DNA of 64,000 bases. It comes from Streptomyces sedi (lineage in GTDB: Bacteria; Actinomycetota; Actinomycetes; Streptomycetales; Streptomycetaceae). The stretch is taken from assembly GCF_006335015.1 (NCBI RefSeq), contig NZ_VDGT01000024.1:41605-105604 (forward strand). The letters run 5' to 3'. How positions within the stretch are numbered: position 1 is the stretch's first letter; every line of letters begins with the position of its first letter. Shown one piece after another: positions 26,979 to 35,485 of this stretch. Below the pieces are notes generated by a model. The model saw nothing but the letters and a program-made list of their open reading frames with translations, did not search any database and had not been told where the DNA came from. The translations under genes and the position numbers were made by a program.

Positions 26979-27650
26979 ATGCTGATCGACCACTGGCCCC
27001 TCGCGGGCCTCCGGCTGCGCACCCCCAGGCTGGAGCTGCGCCTGCCCGACGACGAGGACCTGGCGCGGATGGCGGAGCTGGCGGCGGAGGGGGTGCATCC
27101 GCCCGAGGAGATGCCGTTCCTGGTCCCCTGGACCGACCGTCCTCCGCACGAGCAGCGGCTCGCCACGATCCAGCACCACTGGGCCGCGCGCGCCTCCCTC
27201 GCGCCCGAGCGGTGGGCGCTGAACCTGGCGGTCCTCGCCGACGGCGAGCTGGTCGGCACCCAGGAGCTGGCCGCCCGTGACTTCGCCGTGCTGCGCGAGA
27301 CCAGCAGCGGCTCCTGGCTCGGCCTGCCGCACCAGGGCCGGGGGATCGGCACCGAGATGCGGGCCGCCGTGCTGGAGTTGGCCTTCGCCGGGCTCGGCGC
27401 CGAGCAGTCGGTCTCCGGCGCGATGGAGGACAACGCCGCCTCGCTGCGGGTCTCCGCCAAGCTCGGCTACGAGGACGACGGCGTCGCCCGGCTGGTGGTG
27501 CGCGGGCGGCCGGTGACGGAACGGCGGCTGCGGCTGACCAGGGAACGCTGGCTGGCCCGTCGTCGAACCCCCGTGGAGATCACCGGGCTTGAGCCGTGCC
27601 GCGCGCTGCTGGGCGCCACCGGCGCGGGCCCGGCCTCAGACGCCGGGTAG
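26979..27650 (+). CDS. GNAT-family N-acetyltransferase
   Basis: A 223-residue acetyltransferase of the RimJ/RimL type. It has a strand-helix start RTPRLELRLPDDEDLARM, the acetyl-CoA loop LGLPHQGRGIGTEMRAAVLEL (Q/R-x-x-G-x-G/A), and SVSGAMEDNAASLRVSAKLGYE. The acceptor (ribosomal protein, antibiotic or small amine) cannot be told. Its end overlaps the convergent DUF6011 gene by 15 bp. Confidence 0.88.
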   Translation: MLIDHWPLAGLRLRTPRLELRLPDDEDLARMAELAAEGVHPPEEMPFLVPWTDRPPHEQRLATIQHHWAARASLAPERWALNLAVLADGELVGTQELAARDFAVLRETSSGSWLGLPHQGRGIGTEMRAAVLELAFAGLGAEQSVSGAMEDNAASLRVSAKLGYEDDGVARLVVRGRPVTERRLRLTRERWLARRRTPVEITGLEPCRALLGATGAGPASDAG

Positions 27651-27863
27651 CGGGTCCTGCTCCACCGGCCCGTCCGGCGGCCGGGGTGCGGTGCGCAGCT
27701 CCAGCTTGGCGCGGCACTCGGGGCCCAGGCCCCAGGTCCGCGCCTCGCGGTCGCGCAGCGGCCGGCCGCAGAGCCGGCAGTGCACGGGGGGCCGGCGCCG
27801 CTCCTCCGGGTCGGGGAGCAGCGCCGGCTGCGGGTCGTTCGCGCCGGACGTCGTGCCTGCCAT
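27636..27863 (-). CDS. Small zinc-ribbon protein (DUF6011)
   Basis: A 75-residue protein whose core, HCRLCGRPLRDREARTWGLGPECRAKL, matches the DUF6011 pattern of one CxxC pair, a G-x-G-P-x-C and a basic end. A single zinc ion is probable. No enzymatic function is known to me for this family. Confidence 0.75.
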   Translation of the reverse strand: MAGTTSGANDPQPALLPDPEERRRPPVHCRLCGRPLRDREARTWGLGPECRAKLELRTAPRPPDGPVEQDPLPGV

Positions 27864-27901
27864 GGGTCAGGTGTACCACCGCGGGCCGCCGTCCGGGGCG
27901 T

Positions 27902-29497
27902 TCACTGCCCGACGAGCCCGGGGCGCAGCGTCTGGGAGAAGAGCACCCCGCCGCCCACCTCCCGCAGGTGCGCGGTGAGTTCGCCGCTCTCGCCGTCGAT
28001 CTCGACCTCGCCGAAGAACTGGTAGCCCTCGGCCGGCGAGACGTTGGCCACGGTGGGCGCCTTGACGAAGACCCGGTCGGGGCCGAAGGTGCCGTCCAGG
28101 TCGTTGGCGGGGAAGGCACCGGCGTTCAGCGGCCCGGTCACGAACTCCCAGAACGGCGCGAAGTCGCCGAAGGACGCCAGCTCGGGCCGGTAGTGCTGGG
28201 CCGAGGTGTAGTGCACGTCGGCGGTGAGCCAGACGGTGCCCGTGATCCGCCGGCGCTTGACGAACCGCAGCAGCTCGGCGATCTGCAGCTCCCGGCCGAG
28301 TGGGGCGCCCGGATCGCCGTTGGCGATCGCCTCGAAGTCGGTCTCGCCGTCCGGGACCACCAGCCCGATGGGCATGTCGGCGGCGATCACCTTCCACAGC
28401 GCGCGGGAACGCGTCAACTCCCGCTTGAGCCACTCCAACTGCTCGCGGCCCAGGATGCCCTGCGCGTTCTCCCGCTGGTCGTTGGGGGAGTTGCGGTCGC
28501 GGAAGGTGCGCATGTCCAGTACGAAGACGTCCAGCAGCGGACCCCGGCGCACGACGCGGTGCACCCGCCCCTCGCGCGCCCCGGGGCGCAGAGTGGAGAT
28601 CGGGAAGTACTCGCTGAATGCCTGGCGCGCGCGGGCGGCCAGCACATCGGCGGACTTCTCCGTGTAGTTGTCGTCCTCCAGCAGCTCGCCCGGGTACCAG
28701 TTGTTGGTGACCTCGTGGTCGTCCCACTGGACGATGGCGGGGACCTGGGCGTTGAAGCGCCGCAGGTTCTCGTCGGCCAGGTTGTAGCGGAAGTTGCCCC
28801 GGTACTCGGCGAGGGTCTCGGCGACCTTGGCCTTCTCCTCGACGGTGATGTTCCGCCAGGTCCTGCCGTCGGGCAGCGCCACGGTCTCGGTGAGCGGCCC
28901 GTCGGCGTAGATCGTGTCGCCGCTGAAGAGGAAGAAGTCCGGGTCCAGCCGCCGCATCTCCTCGAAGGCGCGGTAGCCGCCCAGCTCCGGGTTGATGCCC
29001 CAGCCCTGCCCGGCCAGGTCGCCCGACCAGACGAAACGGGTGCCGGCGGAGCGCCGTGCGGACGGCGTGCGGAACGTGCCGGTCACGGGCCGGCCGGTGC
29101 GCCGGTGGTCGTGCGGGTCGACCAGCGTCACCCGGTAGTGGACCTGCTGCCCGGGCTCAAGTCCGCGCAGCCGGGTGGTGCCGGTGAAGTCGGTGCCGGG
29201 CCCCAGCAGCGGCCCGGCGAACCGGCGCGGGCGGCGGAACGACTCCGTCGCCGACGTCTCCACGATCATTCGCGCCGGCCGGTCGGAGCGCACCCAGACC
29301 AGCCCCGACTCCCCGGTCACGTCGCCGACCTGCACGCCCCAGTCGGCGGACGGGCGGCCACCGAGCGCCTGGGCCGGCGCGGCACCGGCCCACGCGAGCC
29401 CCGAGGGCAGCGCCAACGCCGCCGACGCGGTCGCCGCGCCGCGCAGCACGCCCCGCCGGCCGATCGATCCGGTGCTGTTCTCGCCCGCCTGCGCCAT
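27902..29497 (-). CDS. phoD: Tat-exported alkaline phosphatase D (PhoD family)
   Basis: A 531-residue secreted metallophosphatase/phosphodiesterase. The twin-arginine signal is GRRGVLRGAATAS, with cleavage near AQA about residue 44. An N-terminal Fn3-like domain (VGDVTGESGLVWVRSD) precedes the catalytic domain. That domain has FVWSGDLAG, FSGDTIYADG, WDDHEVTNNW and TADVHYTSAQHY, the metal ligands of PhoD. It releases phosphate from teichoic acids or phosphodiesters outside the cell. ATG 29497 has GGGAGG upstream. I see no convincing PHO box in the 5' gap. Confidence 0.94.
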   Translation of the reverse strand: MAQAGENSTGSIGRRGVLRGAATASAALALPSGLAWAGAAPAQALGGRPSADWGVQVGDVTGESGLVWVRSDRPARMIVETSATESFRRPRRFAGPLLGPGTDFTGTTRLRGLEPGQQVHYRVTLVDPHDHRRTGRPVTGTFRTPSARRSAGTRFVWSGDLAGQGWGINPELGGYRAFEEMRRLDPDFFLFSGDTIYADGPLTETVALPDGRTWRNITVEEKAKVAETLAEYRGNFRYNLADENLRRFNAQVPAIVQWDDHEVTNNWYPGELLEDDNYTEKSADVLAARARQAFSEYFPISTLRPGAREGRVHRVVRRGPLLDVFVLDMRTFRDRNSPNDQRENAQGILGREQLEWLKRELTRSRALWKVIAADMPIGLVVPDGETDFEAIANGDPGAPLGRELQIAELLRFVKRRRITGTVWLTADVHYTSAQHYRPELASFGDFAPFWEFVTGPLNAGAFPANDLDGTFGPDRVFVKAPTVANVSPAEGYQFFGEVEIDGESGELTAHLREVGGGVLFSQTLRPGLVGQ

Positions 29498-29634
29498 TCT
29501 CGGTACCTCCCGTGGCCGATTCACGTCATGACGGGCGCCACTATGGTGCGCGAACGGGGCGCAACGGACACCGCTCGTGACAACTCTGGCTGAACAACAG
29601 GTGCCGTGGCCCGCCGCCGCCCGTCGCGGCCGGC

Positions 29635-30303
29635 TCACTCCCCGCGTTCGGCCCGCCGGCAGGCCAGGGCTGTCACCAGCGCCGTCGCCGTGAGCACCAC
29701 GAGCAGGGGGAGCAGCGGCTGCCGCACCGTGCCGTCCTGGTTCCCGCGCACCAGCTCGGAGACCGCCGCGTTGGCCGGGGAGGCGCCCGCCGCCAGCAAC
29801 GCGACGGAACCGCCCAGTGCGAGGAGGAACGCGCGGGCCCGCCCGCGCAGCATCGGTCGGCCGCAGAGGGCGCCGAGGGCCGTGCCGGCCAGCACGCAGA
29901 CCAGCGTCGCCGTCAGCCCCGCTCCGAGCGCCGGAAGCCGGGAGACGGCGGTGGCACGGTCGCCCGCGTGCCCGCCGGCCAGCAGGGCGACGGCCGCGCA
30001 GCAGACACCGGCCAGCAGCCCGGCCGCGCCGGCACCGGTGAGCAGACAGGCCAGCTGCGCCCGTCGGGGAGAGGCCGCCGCGGCCGTGCAACTCCGTGCC
30101 GCCGGCGGCTCGTTGTGGGTGCAGGCCCAGGTCAGCCAGACGGCGGTCGGCAGGGCGACGGCCGCGTTCACGGCGAGCGAGTCCAGTATCGGGTCGCCGG
30201 GGCTGAAACCGACGGCGAGTACGGCGAGGTGGAGCAGGGCGGGCGGCAGCACGTGCCGGGAACGGAGCAGCAGCGTCGTCTGGTACCACAGCAGCGCCCT
30301 CAC
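29635..30303 (-). CDS. ABC transporter membrane subunit (unclassified)
   Basis: A 222-residue protein with about six hydrophobic segments (LPPALLHLAVLAVGFSP, LAVNAAVALPTAVWLTWA, GAAGLLAGVCCAAVALLA, LGAGLTATLVCVLAGTALGALC, AFLLALGGSVALLAAG and LLPLLVVLTATALVTALA). It is small for an ABC-2 permease and lacks a family signature. Its GTG start overlaps the ATPase stop (GTGA), so it is the partner of that ATPase. The substrate is unknown. Confidence 0.75.
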   Translation of the reverse strand: MRALLWYQTTLLLRSRHVLPPALLHLAVLAVGFSPGDPILDSLAVNAAVALPTAVWLTWACTHNEPPAARSCTAAAASPRRAQLACLLTGAGAAGLLAGVCCAAVALLAGGHAGDRATAVSRLPALGAGLTATLVCVLAGTALGALCGRPMLRGRARAFLLALGGSVALLAAGASPANAAVSELVRGNQDGTVRQPLLPLLVVLTATALVTALACRRAERGE

Positions 30304-31154
30304 CCCGGGCCCTCCCGCCCCGCCGGCGGCGAGACCGCGTGAACGTGCCAACGGGCCCCGGCCGTCAGCAGACTCCGGAGGACGGCGTCGGAGACGGCCG
30401 GCGGCGCGGTGATCCGCACCCGCCCTCGCGGGGCCGGGACCCAGCGCACGCCGGCCGGCAGCGGCGGGGGCGCGGCGCCCGGGGGGCCCTCGGCGATCAC
30501 GGTCACGGGAGGCTGCCCGACGCCGTCGGCCGGCGCGGGGCCCTCTTCCTCCGCGACCCGGGTGTCCGCGATCCGCAGCACCCGGTCGACGGCGCTCCCC
30601 AGCCCCCGGGGCGCGTGGTCGACGAAGACGACGGTGGCCCCGGCGGCGACGCGCTCGGCCGCCACGCTGTCCAGCAGCGCCCTGGCCTCCCGGTCGAGCC
30701 CGCTCCACGCCTCGTCGAGCACGAGCAGCGCCGGATCGGCCAGCAGCGCCTGTGCGACGGCGACCTTCCGCGCGGTCCCCTTGGACAACTCGGCCAGCGG
30801 GGTGCGCCCGTACCCCGCGGCGCCCAGCCGCTCCAGCCACCGCTCGGCCCGCTCCCGCGCCACAGCGCCACGCAACCCGTGGACCCGCCCCAGATGGCCG
30901 AGGTAGCCGAGGGCCGTCAACGGCAGCTCGGCGGGGAAGTGTTCCGGCACGAAGCCCGTGGGGCGCGGCCGGTCGACGATCCGCCCCGCGTCGGGCGCGT
31001 CCACCCCGGCCAGCAGCCGCAGCAGCGTCGTCTTCCCGGCGCCGTTGGCGCCGGTGACCCTGACGAGCGAGCCGGCGGTCACTTCGAGATCGACCTCGCG
31101 CAGCACCCAGGGGCCGCGCGCGCCCCGGCGCCGGCTCACCCGCGACAGCCTCAC
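30300..31154 (-). CDS. ABC transporter ATP-binding protein
   Basis: A 284-residue ATPase. Walker A is GANGAGKTTLLR and Walker B is LLVLDEAWSGLD. The signature reads LSKGTARKVAVAQ, with Lys in place of the second signature residue's usual Gly, a variation seen in some exporters. A 70-residue C-terminal extension follows. It is sandwiched with 4-bp overlaps between an rRNA methyltransferase gene upstream and the membrane subunit downstream, so all three should be made together. Confidence 0.88.
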   Translation of the reverse strand: MRLSRVSRRRGARGPWVLREVDLEVTAGSLVRVTGANGAGKTTLLRLLAGVDAPDAGRIVDRPRPTGFVPEHFPAELPLTALGYLGHLGRVHGLRGAVARERAERWLERLGAAGYGRTPLAELSKGTARKVAVAQALLADPALLVLDEAWSGLDREARALLDSVAAERVAAGATVVFVDHAPRGLGSAVDRVLRIADTRVAEEEGPAPADGVGQPPVTVIAEGPPGAAPPPLPAGVRWVPAPRGRVRITAPPAVSDAVLRSLLTAGARWHVHAVSPPAGREGPG

Positions 31155-32011
31155 GCGCTCTTCCCCGGCCGGTGGACGGTCAGCCGGAACGAGGCGGTGA
31201 CGGTCGCGGGCGGCGCCCCGGAGGCCGTGCGCGCGGCGGCGTGGTGCGCGTTCGGGCCCATGCCGACCAGCGCGGCGGCCTCGGCGGCGGTCAGCCGCAT
31301 CCCGAACTCCAGCCGTTCCTCAGCGCGTTGCGTGAAATGGCCGGCGAGGGTGCGGCGCAGCCGTTCCTCCTTGGCCGGGTCGACGGACAACAGGCCGCCG
31401 GCGGCGCGGAGTTCGGCCAGATGGTCCGGGCCGGGGGTGACCACCAGCAGGGTGCCGCCGGGGGCGAGCACCCGGCGGAACTCGGCGCCGTTGCGCGGCG
31501 CGAAGACGTTCAGCAGCACGTCCACGGCGCCGGAGCGCAGCGGCAGCCCGCGCCACACGTCCGCGCTGGCCGCGCCCATCCGGGGATGCGCCCGCGCCGC
31601 CCGGCGCAGCGCGTACTTGGAGACGTCCAGGGTCAGCCCGGCCGCCTCCGGCAGCGCGTCGAGCACCCCGGCGAGATGGTGCCCGGTGCCGCCGCCCGCG
31701 TCGACCAGCAGCCCGTCGGCGGGCGCCGCCTCCGCCGCGATCCTGGCCAGCGCCTCGGTCAGCGGCGCGTAGTGCCCGGCACCGAGGAACGCGGACCTGG
31801 CCTCGACCATGGCCGCGCCGTCCGCGTGGGCCCCGGCGCCCCGCCCGGCGGCCAGGCTGAGATACCCCTGACGCGCCAGGTCGAAGCTGTGCCCGGCGGG
31901 ACAGCGCACCGACCGCTCACCCGCGGCGAGCCCCGCGCCGCAGACGGGGCAGCGCAACGCGGGCAGCAGCCGCGCCCAGGGCACGCGTTGATCGAGCCGG
32001 CCGCCGTCCAT
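31151..32011 (-). CDS. 23S rRNA (guanine) methyltransferase, RlmA/TlrB family
   Basis: A 286-residue SAM-dependent methyltransferase. An N-terminal zinc finger (LRCPVCGAGL, then RCPAGHSFDLARQGYLSL) is the RlmA-type ribosome-recognition module. The Rossmann domain has LLVDAGGGTGHHLAGVL and LNVFAPRNGAEFRRVLAPGGTLLVVTPGPDHL. Family members methylate N1 of G745 or G748 in helix 35 of 23S rRNA; the Gram-positive G748 enzyme gives tylosin tolerance. ATG 32011 has TAGCAT eight bases upstream (leaderless pattern). It heads an operon with an ABC transporter. Confidence 0.85.
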   Translation of the reverse strand: MDGGRLDQRVPWARLLPALRCPVCGAGLAAGERSVRCPAGHSFDLARQGYLSLAAGRGAGAHADGAAMVEARSAFLGAGHYAPLTEALARIAAEAAPADGLLVDAGGGTGHHLAGVLDALPEAAGLTLDVSKYALRRAARAHPRMGAASADVWRGLPLRSGAVDVLLNVFAPRNGAEFRRVLAPGGTLLVVTPGPDHLAELRAAGGLLSVDPAKEERLRRTLAGHFTQRAEERLEFGMRLTAAEAAALVGMGPNAHHAAARTASGAPPATVTASFRLTVHRPGKSA

Positions 32012-32682
32012 GCGGCCGGATGCTACCGGAGCGGCGGCGCCTCGTAAGCCCGCGCCCGTAGGCGACGGACGGATCGTCGGCCCATGGGCGTGCACACCAC
32101 ATCTCCGTGAGGACCTCACGACCCGAACCGCGCGTTCCGGGGTGCCTCGGGGCGGGGCGGGCGCCGGCCCGGATTCCGCTTCTCCGCCGCGCCCCGGCCG
32201 CCTCCGCCGGGGAGGGGGCGTGTGCGACCGGGCGCGGGGTTCCGTGTCACCCCGACCGTCGGGAACGCCGCCGGGCCGGCCGCCGGCCGTGGCCGCGGTG
32301 CGCCCGTCGTGCGCGCCTCCAGCGGCGGCGAACTTCACTCTGTGCGAGCGGATACGGCACAGGGCCTGCACCGTTTCCCCGGATGAACGCGGCCCCCTCG
32401 CCCTCCGCACGCACGGCCCCGAGGCGGATCGGGTACCGGGGCGTGGGGCCACACGCGTCTCGCACACCGCTCTGACCAGCGGCAACGTCACGCGCGCTCT
32501 GCCCGCGGGCCGGGCCGGCCGATGGTCGCCGAGCCGTGGGGGCGCCGGCGTTCCCGGGGAGGGCCGCAACTCGTGTATCGCGCACCGGAGTTACGATCGG
32601 TGACGAGTGGCAGTCGCCGCTCCGCCGCGCGGCGCGAACGACGCGTGGTGAGCCGTCATGACAAGGAACGGGGCGCATCAGC
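32012..32682. other. 671-bp gap without a supportable gene
   Basis: Open frames here have poor composition and no family features, so I call none. On the minus strand the right-to-left promoter for the methyltransferase is at its left edge. On the plus strand a TACGAT -10-like element (32592-32597) could serve the small secreted protein with an untranslated leader of about 80 bases. I see no strong hairpin series or repeat. Confidence 0.5.
32020..32025 (-). promoter_or_regulatory. -10 element of the methyltransferase-ABC operon
   Basis: TAGCAT on the minus strand ends eight bases before ATG 32011, with CTTACG 17 bp further upstream as a weak -35. This predicts a leaderless operon transcript. 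Confidence 0.45.
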
Positions 32683-32961
32683 ATGAGGTTCATACCGGCA
32701 CGCACACGGGTCGCGGGCGCGGCGGTCGCCGCGATGGCCGCCTTCGGCGCCGTCGCGGCCCTGCCGGCGTCGGCGACCGCCGCCGACCACCACACGACTG
32801 CGGCGACGAGCGTCGCTGCGCCGGTGGAGACGATCGAGGGGCCGTTCGCCACCGAGCACGAGTGCAAGGTCACCCGCGCGGACTTCGCCCGCTACTACGA
32901 GGTCGGTGTCTGCTACAAGCCGGACACCATCAACGCCTGGTACTTCCACTGGTTCTCCTAG
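32683..32961 (+). CDS. Small secreted protein of unknown function
   Basis: A 92-residue preprotein with a classic signal peptide (RTRVAGAAVAAMAAFGAVAALPASATA) cleaved near residue 33. It leaves a mature peptide of about 58 residues. The mature part has a Thr/Ala-rich start, two cysteines (in HECKVT and GVCYKP) that can form one disulfide, and a strikingly aromatic end, INAWYFHWFS. It is not a chaplin and I do not recognise the family. A terminator hairpin follows at 32996. Confidence 0.75.
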   Translation: MRFIPARTRVAGAAVAAMAAFGAVAALPASATAADHHTTAATSVAAPVETIEGPFATEHECKVTRADFARYYEVGVCYKPDTINAWYFHWFS

Positions 32962-32995
32962 ACCCATCGGCCCCGGGGCCGAAGGCCGGACGAGG

Positions 32996-33023
32996 CGCCC
33001 GACCGGGAATCCCCGGTCGGGCG
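32996..33023 (+). terminator. Terminator after the small secreted protein gene
   Basis: A perfect 12-bp stem (32996-33007 with 33012-33023) around AATC, followed by TTCC, 35 bp past the stop codon. Confidence 0.8.
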
Positions 33024-33052
33024 TTCCGCGTCTCGCGGTACCGTCGCCGCAC

Positions 33053-33074
33053 AGCCGAGCCGAGCCGAGCCGAG
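33053..33074. repeat. GCCGA tandem repeat before cutA
   Basis: Four consecutive GCCGA units 20 bp upstream of the cutA start, within its predicted leader. A short simple repeat with no visible role. Confidence 0.5.
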
Positions 33075-33093
33075 CGCACCCCGGAGGGCAACC

Positions 33094-33414
33094 GTGGCCG
33101 ACCATCTCGCCGTACTCACCACGACCGACGCGGAGGACAAGGCGCGCGCGCTCGCCGCGAGCGCCGTCGAGCGGCGCCTCGCCGCCTGCGCGCAGATCGA
33201 CGGGCCGGTGACCAGCGTCTACCGGTGGGAGGGGCGGATCGAGAGCGACGCCGAGTGGCGGGTGCTCTTCAAGACGACCGCGGCCCGTTACGACGAACTC
33301 GCCGCGCACATCGACGAGACGCACGACTACGACACGCCGGAGATCATCGCCACCCCGATCACCGCCGGAAGCGACGCCTATCTCGCCTGGCTGAGCGCGG
33401 AGACGAGCCGCTGA
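33094..33414 (+). CDS. cutA: CutA1-family divalent-cation tolerance protein
   Basis: A 106-residue CutA1 protein, a small ferredoxin-like fold that forms a very stable trimer. Matches include TTDAEDKARALAASAVERRLAACAQIDGPVTSVYRWEG, with the conserved cysteine and YRW, and HDYDTPEIIATPI near the C-terminus. It has been linked to copper tolerance and to PII-like sensing; the role in actinomycetes is unclear. GTG 33094 has GGAGGG upstream. Confidence 0.94.
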   Translation: MADHLAVLTTTDAEDKARALAASAVERRLAACAQIDGPVTSVYRWEGRIESDAEWRVLFKTTAARYDELAAHIDETHDYDTPEIIATPITAGSDAYLAWLSAETSR

Positions 33415-33420
33415 ACGCCC

Positions 33421-33454
33421 GACGCCCCCGGCCTCGGAGGAGGCCGGGGGCGTC
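33421..33454. terminator. Bidirectional terminator between cutA and the first LCP gene
   Basis: A perfect 15-bp stem (33421-33435 with 33440-33454) around GGAG in a convergent gap. It serves both genes. Confidence 0.85.
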
Positions 33455-33468
33455 GCGGGTGCCGGGGG

Positions 33469-34740
33469 TCACTCCACCCCGACCGTGACCTCCTCGTCGT
33501 TGCGCAGCTGCTCCATCAGCGCGTCGGCCTGCTCGTCGTCCCACAGCACCGCCGAGCTGCCGTCGGGGGCCGCGTAACCGGGGTCGGCGACCGGCATGTT
33601 CATGCGTTCCGCGCTGCGCATCGCCCAGAACATGCTCCGCAGGTCCCACAGGCTCATCTCGGTGTCGACGGTCAGCGCGTCCAGGCTGGCGCTCATCGTC
33701 GGGTAGAGCTTGAACGGGTTCAGCAGCGTGCCGGGCGAGGCCGCCTGGTCGGCGAGGGTGCCGAGGAACTCCTGCTGGTTCTTGGTGCGCCCGAGGTCGC
33801 CCTCGGCCTCCTGGTAGCGCTGCCGGTTGAACGCCAGCGACTCGGCGCCGTCCAGCTGGTGGCAGCCCTCGGCGAAGTCGGCGCCCGAGTTCTCGTCCTG
33901 GATCGGCTCGTCGAAGCACATCTCGACGCCGCCGAGCGCGTCGACCACGTTGGCGAAACCGCCGAAGCCTATCTCCACGTAGTGGTCGATGTGGATGTCG
34001 AGGTTGTGCTCGATGGTGCGGGCCAGCAGCCAGGGGCCCTCGATGGAGAACGCCGCGTTGATCTTCTGTCCCTGCTCGGGGATGCGGTTGCCGGACTCGG
34101 AGCCGGTGAACTCGGGGATGGTCACCCAGGAGTCACGCGGCAGGCTCACCATCGTGTTCCCGTTCGACCCCACGTGCAGGATCATGATCGTGTCCGTGCG
34201 GCTGCCCTCTGCGTTGCCCGTGCGCATCTCCTCGCGCTGCTCGTCGCTCAGCCCCTCGCGGCTGTCGGAGCCGACGATCAGGAAGTTGGTGCCCTCGCCG
34301 GGCTCCGGGCGGTCCTCCAGCGCTTCCAGGTCCACGTCCCGGTTGAGCTTGCCGTCCGCCCAGAAGTAGGTGGCGGTCCCCACCACGACCAGCACGAGGA
34401 CCAGCGCCAGCAGGCTGAAGCCTATTCGGCGCCCCCAGCGCGGCCGGGGCTTCGGCTGGTCGGGGCCCTGCCCTCCGTACGGGTGGGGGGCGTCCGGCGG
34501 CGGCGGCTCCTGCCGGCCGGCGCCCCGGTAGACCTGGCCGTCGTTCCAGCCGGAGTCGTAGCCGGGGTCCGGCTGGCCGGGCGGCTGCTGGTGGGCGTCG
34601 TGGTGTGGCGAGCGCTGTCTCGGCGGTCTCCGGACGTGCGGCATGACCCGGGCGCTTTCCGGGGTCGCGCTGCCGCCTCCCCTGCCGTAACCGCTCCGGT
34701 GCTGGTCGTCGTCGGTCCACCCGTCGGGCCAGTCGCTCAT
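33469..34740 (-). CDS. LytR-CpsA-Psr (LCP) family cell-envelope glycopolymer ligase (1 of 4)
   Basis: A 423-residue type II membrane protein. It has a long Pro/Gln/Gly-rich cytoplasmic N-terminus (1-100), one transmembrane helix (about 105-127), then the extracellular LCP domain. Landmarks are FLIVGSDSREGLSDEQ, RTDTIMILHV, MVSLPRDSWVTIP, KINAAFSIEGP, IDHYVEIGFGGFANVVDALGGVEMC and FNRQRYQEAEGDLGRTKNQQEFL. LCP proteins attach wall teichoic acid-like or other polyprenyl-linked glycans to peptidoglycan. It has no LytR_C domain. It ends at the terminator shared with cutA. Confidence 0.93.
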   Translation of the reverse strand: MSDWPDGWTDDDQHRSGYGRGGGSATPESARVMPHVRRPPRQRSPHHDAHQQPPGQPDPGYDSGWNDGQVYRGAGRQEPPPPDAPHPYGGQGPDQPKPRPRWGRRIGFSLLALVLVLVVVGTATYFWADGKLNRDVDLEALEDRPEPGEGTNFLIVGSDSREGLSDEQREEMRTGNAEGSRTDTIMILHVGSNGNTMVSLPRDSWVTIPEFTGSESGNRIPEQGQKINAAFSIEGPWLLARTIEHNLDIHIDHYVEIGFGGFANVVDALGGVEMCFDEPIQDENSGADFAEGCHQLDGAESLAFNRQRYQEAEGDLGRTKNQQEFLGTLADQAASPGTLLNPFKLYPTMSASLDALTVDTEMSLWDLRSMFWAMRSAERMNMPVADPGYAAPDGSSAVLWDDEQADALMEQLRNDEEVTVGVE

Positions 34741-34832
34741 AGCACGCCAGTGTGCACCGGTATGCCGTTCGGGGGAAACGCGGGCCACGCACTGTGGCAG
34801 ACCTGATGCATTATCGGACCGGTCGGGGTGCT

Positions 34833-34838
34833 TACGCT
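34833..34838 (+). promoter_or_regulatory. -10 element, leaderless thioesterase gene
   Basis: TACGCT ends six bases before ATG 34845, with TTATCG 16 bp upstream as a -35. Confidence 0.55.
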
Positions 34839-34844
34839 GGACTT

Positions 34845-35408
34845 ATGACCGATGTGCCCACTGATCCCACTGATCCCACTGGTCCGGCTGATCACGCCGA
34901 TCCCGGAGGCAAGCCGACCGCGGCCTCGCGGACCACGCTCTCCACCATCATGAGTCAGAACGACGTCAACCTGTTGGGCACGGTGCACGGTGGCGTGATC
35001 ATGAAGCTGGTCGACGACGCCGCCGGCGCGGTCGCCGGCCGCCACTCCGGGGGGCCGGCCGTCACCGCCTCCATGGACGAGATGCTCTTCCTGGTGCCGG
35101 TGCGCATCGGCGACCTGGTCCATGTCCACGCCCAGGTGAACTGGACCGGCCGCAGTTCCATGGAGATCGGCGTCAAGGTGCTCGCCGAGCGGTGGAACGA
35201 GTCGACGCCCGCCACCCGGGTCGGCACCGCCTATCTGGTCTTCGCGGCCGTCGACGAGAACGGCAAGCCGCGCCGCGTTCCCTCGGTGCTGCCCGACACC
35301 GAGCTGGACCGGAGGCGCTTTCAGGAGGCGCAGATCCGGCGCACCCACCGTCTCGCGCGCCGGCGCGAGATCCAGGAGTTGCGCGCCAGGGGCGCCGACC
35401 TGGGCTGA
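34845..35408 (+). CDS. Acyl-CoA thioesterase, hot-dog fold (YciA/BACH type)
   Basis: A 187-residue protein with an N-terminal TDPTDPTGPADHADP stretch encoded by short tandem repeats. The hot-dog domain has MSQNDVNLLGTVHGGVIMKLVDDAAG (catalytic Asp/His region) and VHVHAQVNWTGRSSMEIGVKV. It hydrolyses acyl-CoAs, and the YciA type is broad-range. The start is ATG 34845 with a leaderless promoter pattern. The Arg-rich C-terminal helix is longer than in YciA. Confidence 0.88.
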   Translation: MTDVPTDPTDPTGPADHADPGGKPTAASRTTLSTIMSQNDVNLLGTVHGGVIMKLVDDAAGAVAGRHSGGPAVTASMDEMLFLVPVRIGDLVHVHAQVNWTGRSSMEIGVKVLAERWNESTPATRVGTAYLVFAAVDENGKPRRVPSVLPDTELDRRRFQEAQIRRTHRLARRREIQELRARGADLG

Positions 35409-35485
35409 ATGCCGCGCGCGCCCCCGTTCCGCGCTCTGCACGCCGCCGTTCCGCGCCCCCGCTCCGCGCCGTTCGCGCCCTCCGC

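Noticed and set aside
27902..30289. 795-residue version of the PhoD gene
   Set aside because: Residues before ATG 29497 run through the adjacent ABC permease gene. The Tat signal begins right at the shorter start, with a good ribosome-binding site.
32010..32603. 197-residue plus-strand ORF in the 671-bp gap
   Set aside because: Arg/Pro/Gly-rich low-quality composition, no ribosome-binding site, no motif; it overlaps the methyltransferase promoter.
32247..32873. 208-residue minus-strand ORF spanning the small secreted protein
   Set aside because: It is antisense to a convincing signal-peptide gene and shows no domain features.
33053..33074. Possible CRISPR-like or transposon terminal repeat from the GCCGA units
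   Set aside because: Only four short simple repeats with no spacers, flanking duplication or transposase. It is a simple-sequence repeat.
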